DNA of 11,170 nt from Candidatus Iainarchaeum sp. (GTDB lineage: Archaea; B1Sed10-29): positions 1 through 11,170 of the forward strand of contig PWFL01000041.1 in assembly GCA_003553825.1 (NCBI GenBank). Direction: 5' to 3'. The notes under the pieces are model-generated. The model was not told the DNA's origin. It did no database searches and saw nothing but the letters and a program-made list of their open reading frames with translations. Shown here piece by piece: positions 9,120 to 11,170 of the stretch; position 1 is the stretch's first letter, and the number at the start of each line of letters is the position of its first letter. Made by a program: the position numbers and the translations under genes.

Positions 9120-11170
9120 ATGTCGAAGTCAGATGAAGAGGAATACGAGCCGAAGTACAAAGATATAGAGACCACTGAAGAGATAGAGGTCCCTGAAAGA
9201 CTTGTTGATCAAGTCATTGGACAGGAAGAAGGAGTGGAAGTAATAAAGAAAGCTGCAAGACAAGGTAGAAACGTTCTATTGATCGGTGGGCCAGGTACAG
9301 GTAAATCAATGCTTGCAAAATCCATGAGTGAGCTCTTACCAACCGAGAAACTTCAAGATATCCTGGTTTATCCAAATCAACAGGATCCCAATGAACCTAA
9401 AGTGGATACGGTTGACAGTGGAAAAGGAGAGAAGATAGTCGACCAGAAAAAGAGACTCGTTTCCCAGCAAAAACAGATGCCCACGAAGATGGGAATGAGC
9501 CCAATACTCATAATGGGTTTGATCTACGCCCTTGCAATAGGTGCAGCAATCCACTTCAATCTATTCAGCGACATAATCCTCGCAGCGGTGATGATAGTTG
9601 GAGGAATGCTCCTTGCTATGCTAGCTTTTGGTATGGCAATTACTTCAGGATTACAAGGAATGAACATGCCTGGAAAAGGACAACAATCCAAGAAGAACTC
9701 ACCTAAACTACTCGTAGATAATTCAGGCAAGGATAAAGCACCATTTGTAGATGCTACAGGAGCTAGAGCCGGAGCACTTCTCGGGGATGTAAAACACGAT
9801 CCGTTTCAATGTTTTTCCTCCTCTAATTTGAGAATTCAATCAAAGAAACCTTCTGATACTGGTTTGGAAGAAATTAGATTAGATGAGGAGATTGATAGCA
9901 TAATGCAAAAGTATCCAGATAGGATTCAAACTAAGGAGAACAGAGATTATGAAGCATTACACCTCCCTGATAATGAACTTAAAGTGCTCGGCGAAAGAGA
10001 TGATTCCGCCTCTGCAGTAGAGGTGCTGTCATCCAACAGGCACCACTACGAAGGAAAAATGGTGAAAATCACGACTTCAGAAGGCAAAGAAATAATCGTC
10101 ACCCCGGAGCACCAAGTAGCAGTATGGAACAACGGAGAAATAAAATATAAAGAAGCTGAAAAGATAGAGGAAGATGAACAGGGGGTAACAAAGTCAAAAG
10201 ATGTGGTAATCGACGAACAAGATATCATAAACACCTACAATGAAAAGCAACAAGAACAGTGTAGATTATACTACGAATACAAAAGGATAAGTGAGGAAAA
10301 TCCCGACTGGGGGTACAAGAGAATTGCTAAATCAATGGGTCAAAAGGTCGGTAAGACAAGGTGGTGGCACCAAGGCAAGCACAAGCCACAGCCCATCCAA
10401 ACAGCAGAGTGGCTAAGGGAAAGAGGGCTCCTACCATTAACCATAGATGACCCAAAGCTTCCTTTAATTGCGAAGGTTCTGGGAGCTACATTCGGTGATG
10501 GAGGTATTTTTGAAAACCTTAACGCCATATTCCTATCCAGTTCCGAAAAAAAAGCGACAGAGGAATTCGGACAAGACCTTATAGAGATCTTTGGAGAGGG
10601 AATCGACGAGAATTCCAGAACGATAGAGGCGGGAATCGAAGGACACTCCTGGTGTTACCAGAACACAAACAGGAAAATAATCAGATTCTTCAAAGCACTC
10701 GGCGCACCCATAGGCAAAAAACCAGAAAAGGAACTAAAGATCCCAGGGTGGATAACCCTAAAAGATGACCTCAGAGACGAATTCTACGGATCTTTCCTAG
10801 GAGGCGAACTGGGTGCACCAAAAATCCACAAGGAAAAAAACCGGCTCCAAACCTTAGATATAGGGATCACAGGGAACAAAGAATTAGAGCAGAACAGAAA
10901 AGAATTCCTGAGAAGGATAGAAAGGTTCTTAGAAGAAAAAGGAGTCAAATGCACATCGCTTAGAGAAAAAGAACATAGTGAAGAATCCGTTCTCTACAGA
11001 TTAATGATGTCAATAAAATTTAAAAATGTAATCAACTTCGTGGAGAACATCAAAATAAATTACTGTGATTATAAAAAAGAGAAAATAGTCAACGCTATAA
11101 ATAAACTAAGCCGTTTGAAAAAGAAAAAATACGAAGAACTAACTTCAGAAGGTTACGGCGCGGAACACGC
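9120..11170 (+). CDS. lonB: Membrane-anchored Lon protease (LonB), interrupted by an intein; 3' end outside window
   Basis: An open frame of 683 whole codons from the ATG at 9120 (GGTAAT five bases upstream) to the window edge. Residues 1-230 are the start of archaeal LonB, an ATP-dependent membrane protease that removes misfolded proteins. Visible: an N-terminal lead-in (VPERLVDQVIGQEEGVEVI), Walker A GGPGTGKS at 56-63, and a charged linker with KLVS-type repeats (about 105-120). Two membrane helices follow at about 127-145 and 149-174, the LonB-specific insertion between Walker A and Walker B. Then comes DATGARAGALLGDVKHDPFQ at 211-230. In known LonB this block is followed by SGGLGTP and Walker B; here residue 231 is a Cys that begins an intein. 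The Walker B, sensor and Ser-Lys protease domain must lie beyond the window. The gene has its own divergent promoter region shared with rnz. Confidence 0.92.
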   Translation, partial: MSKSDEEEYEPKYKDIETTEEIEVPERLVDQVIGQEEGVEVIKKAARQGRNVLLIGGPGTGKSMLAKSMSELLPTEKLQDILVYPNQQDPNEPKVDTVDSGKGEKIVDQKKRLVSQQKQMPTKMGMSPILIMGLIYALAIGAAIHFNLFSDIILAAVMIVGGMLLAMLAFGMAITSGLQGMNMPGKGQQSKKNSPKLLVDNSGKDKAPFVDATGARAGALLGDVKHDPFQCFSSSNLRIQSKKPSDTGLEEIRLDEEIDSIMQKYPDRIQTKENRDYEALHLPDNELKVLGERDDSASAVEVLSSNRHHYEGKMVKITTSEGKEIIVTPEHQVAVWNNGEIKYKEAEKIEEDEQGVTKSKDVVIDEQDIINTYNEKQQEQCRLYYEYKRISEENPDWGYKRIAKSMGQKVGKTRWWHQGKHKPQPIQTAEWLRERGLLPLTIDDPKLPLIAKVLGATFGDGGIFENLNAIFLSSSEKKATEEFGQDLIEIFGEGIDENSRTIEAGIEGHSWCYQNTNRKIIRFFKALGAPIGKKPEKELKIPGWITLKDDLRDEFYGSFLGGELGAPKIHKEKNRLQTLDIGITGNKELEQNRKEFLRRIERFLEEKGVKCTSLREKEHSEESVLYRLMMSIKFKNVINFVENIKINYCDYKKEKIVNAINKLSRLKKKKYEELTSEGYGAEH
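9810..11170 (+). mobile_element. Intein with HTH and LAGLIDADG homing endonuclease inside lonB (3' end outside window)
   Basis: The intein begins at Cys231 of the lonB frame (TGT at 9810), straight after the conserved GDVKHDPFQ. CFSSSNLRI fits the N-terminal splicing block A. EGKEIIVTPEHQVAV (321-335) is block B with the T-x-x-H pair T328 and H331. A segment at about 384-420 (YEYKRISEENPDWGYKRIAK, then KVGKTRWWHQG) looks like a helix-turn-helix DNA-binding unit, leading into ERGLLPL. The endonuclease core follows: LGATFGDGG (454-462, acidic D460) and YGSFLGGELG (556-565, acidic E563), the latter far from consensus. The C-terminal splicing block (usually ending HN before Ser/Thr/Cys) is not reached. 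453 residues are visible, so only a short part is likely missing. Inteins in archaeal Lon genes are known from Pyrococcus. Codons change from T-ending to C-ending partway through the intein. Confidence 0.88.

Noticed and set aside
9810..9830. Reading the Cys after HDPFQ as normal LonB variation
   Set aside because: The conserved SGGLGTP and Walker B are absent for over 450 residues, while intein block B (TPEH) and LAGLIDADG motifs appear instead.
9336..10528. Minus-strand frames inside lonB and its intein
   Set aside because: They lie opposite a continuous frame with clear LonB and intein motifs, and have no recognisable protein features.
1..11170. tRNA, rRNA, CRISPR array, insertion sequence or C/D box RNA
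   Set aside because: No cloverleaf with a TTCRANY-type arm, no regularly spaced repeats, no transposase frame and no paired C/D boxes were found in the intergenic stretches by eye; weak RNAs could be missed.

Overview
This window comes from an archaeon. It carries the large subunit of the archaeal clamp loader (RFC-L), a membrane-anchored LonB protease, a Nob1-type PIN nuclease, the archaeal-type YchF/OBG GTPase, a short-form tRNase Z, an archaeal EF-Tu-domain-2-like small protein and several prepilin-like proteins with class III signal sequences (QxSxE). Promoters look like TATA boxes about 25 bases before the inferred starts. Ribosome sites are of the GGTGAT type. The very compact layout, the K/E-rich proteins and a Nob1 without its zinc ribbon would suit a small-genome (DPANN-like) archaeon, but that placement is inference.

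Layout. At 1-576 (+) lie the end of one pilin-like gene and a second small pilin-like gene. At 557-1000 (-) is a charged protein of unknown function that overlaps the previous gene tail to tail. At 1055-1813 (-) three small class III prepilins form an operon. A 154-base intergenic stretch rich in small repeats follows (1814-1967). At 1968-3711 (+) is a tight three-gene operon: a coiled-coil membrane protein, a COG1340-like coiled-coil protein and a 105-residue unknown. At 3717-4859 (-) is the YchF/OBG GTPase. At 4969-6790 (+) are rfcL and nob1. At 6803-7618 (-) is a secreted protein with one C-terminal membrane anchor. At 7726-7971 (+) is the EF-Tu-domain-2-like protein, followed by a T-rich terminator. 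At 8048-8941 (-) is tRNase Z. From 9120 (+) to the window end is lonB, interrupted at codon 231 by an intein that carries a helix-turn-helix and a LAGLIDADG homing endonuclease domain. The window ends inside the intein.

Together these are mostly housekeeping functions: replication (RFC-L), 18S/16S-type rRNA maturation (Nob1), tRNA 3' processing (tRNase Z), ribosome-linked GTPase and translation-factor-like proteins, and membrane proteolysis (LonB). A surface-pilin section lies at the left end. The less ordinary signals are the intein; a repeated GGTGAT-N4-start arrangement that points to TTG, GTG and even CTG start codons; a pilin leader with no basic residue; a PIN-only Nob1; an 11-base motif shared by two upstream regions; and two contrasting codon styles. 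I found no CRISPR array, rRNA, recognisable tRNA gene or insertion sequence. No gene-free stretch exceeds 300 bases.
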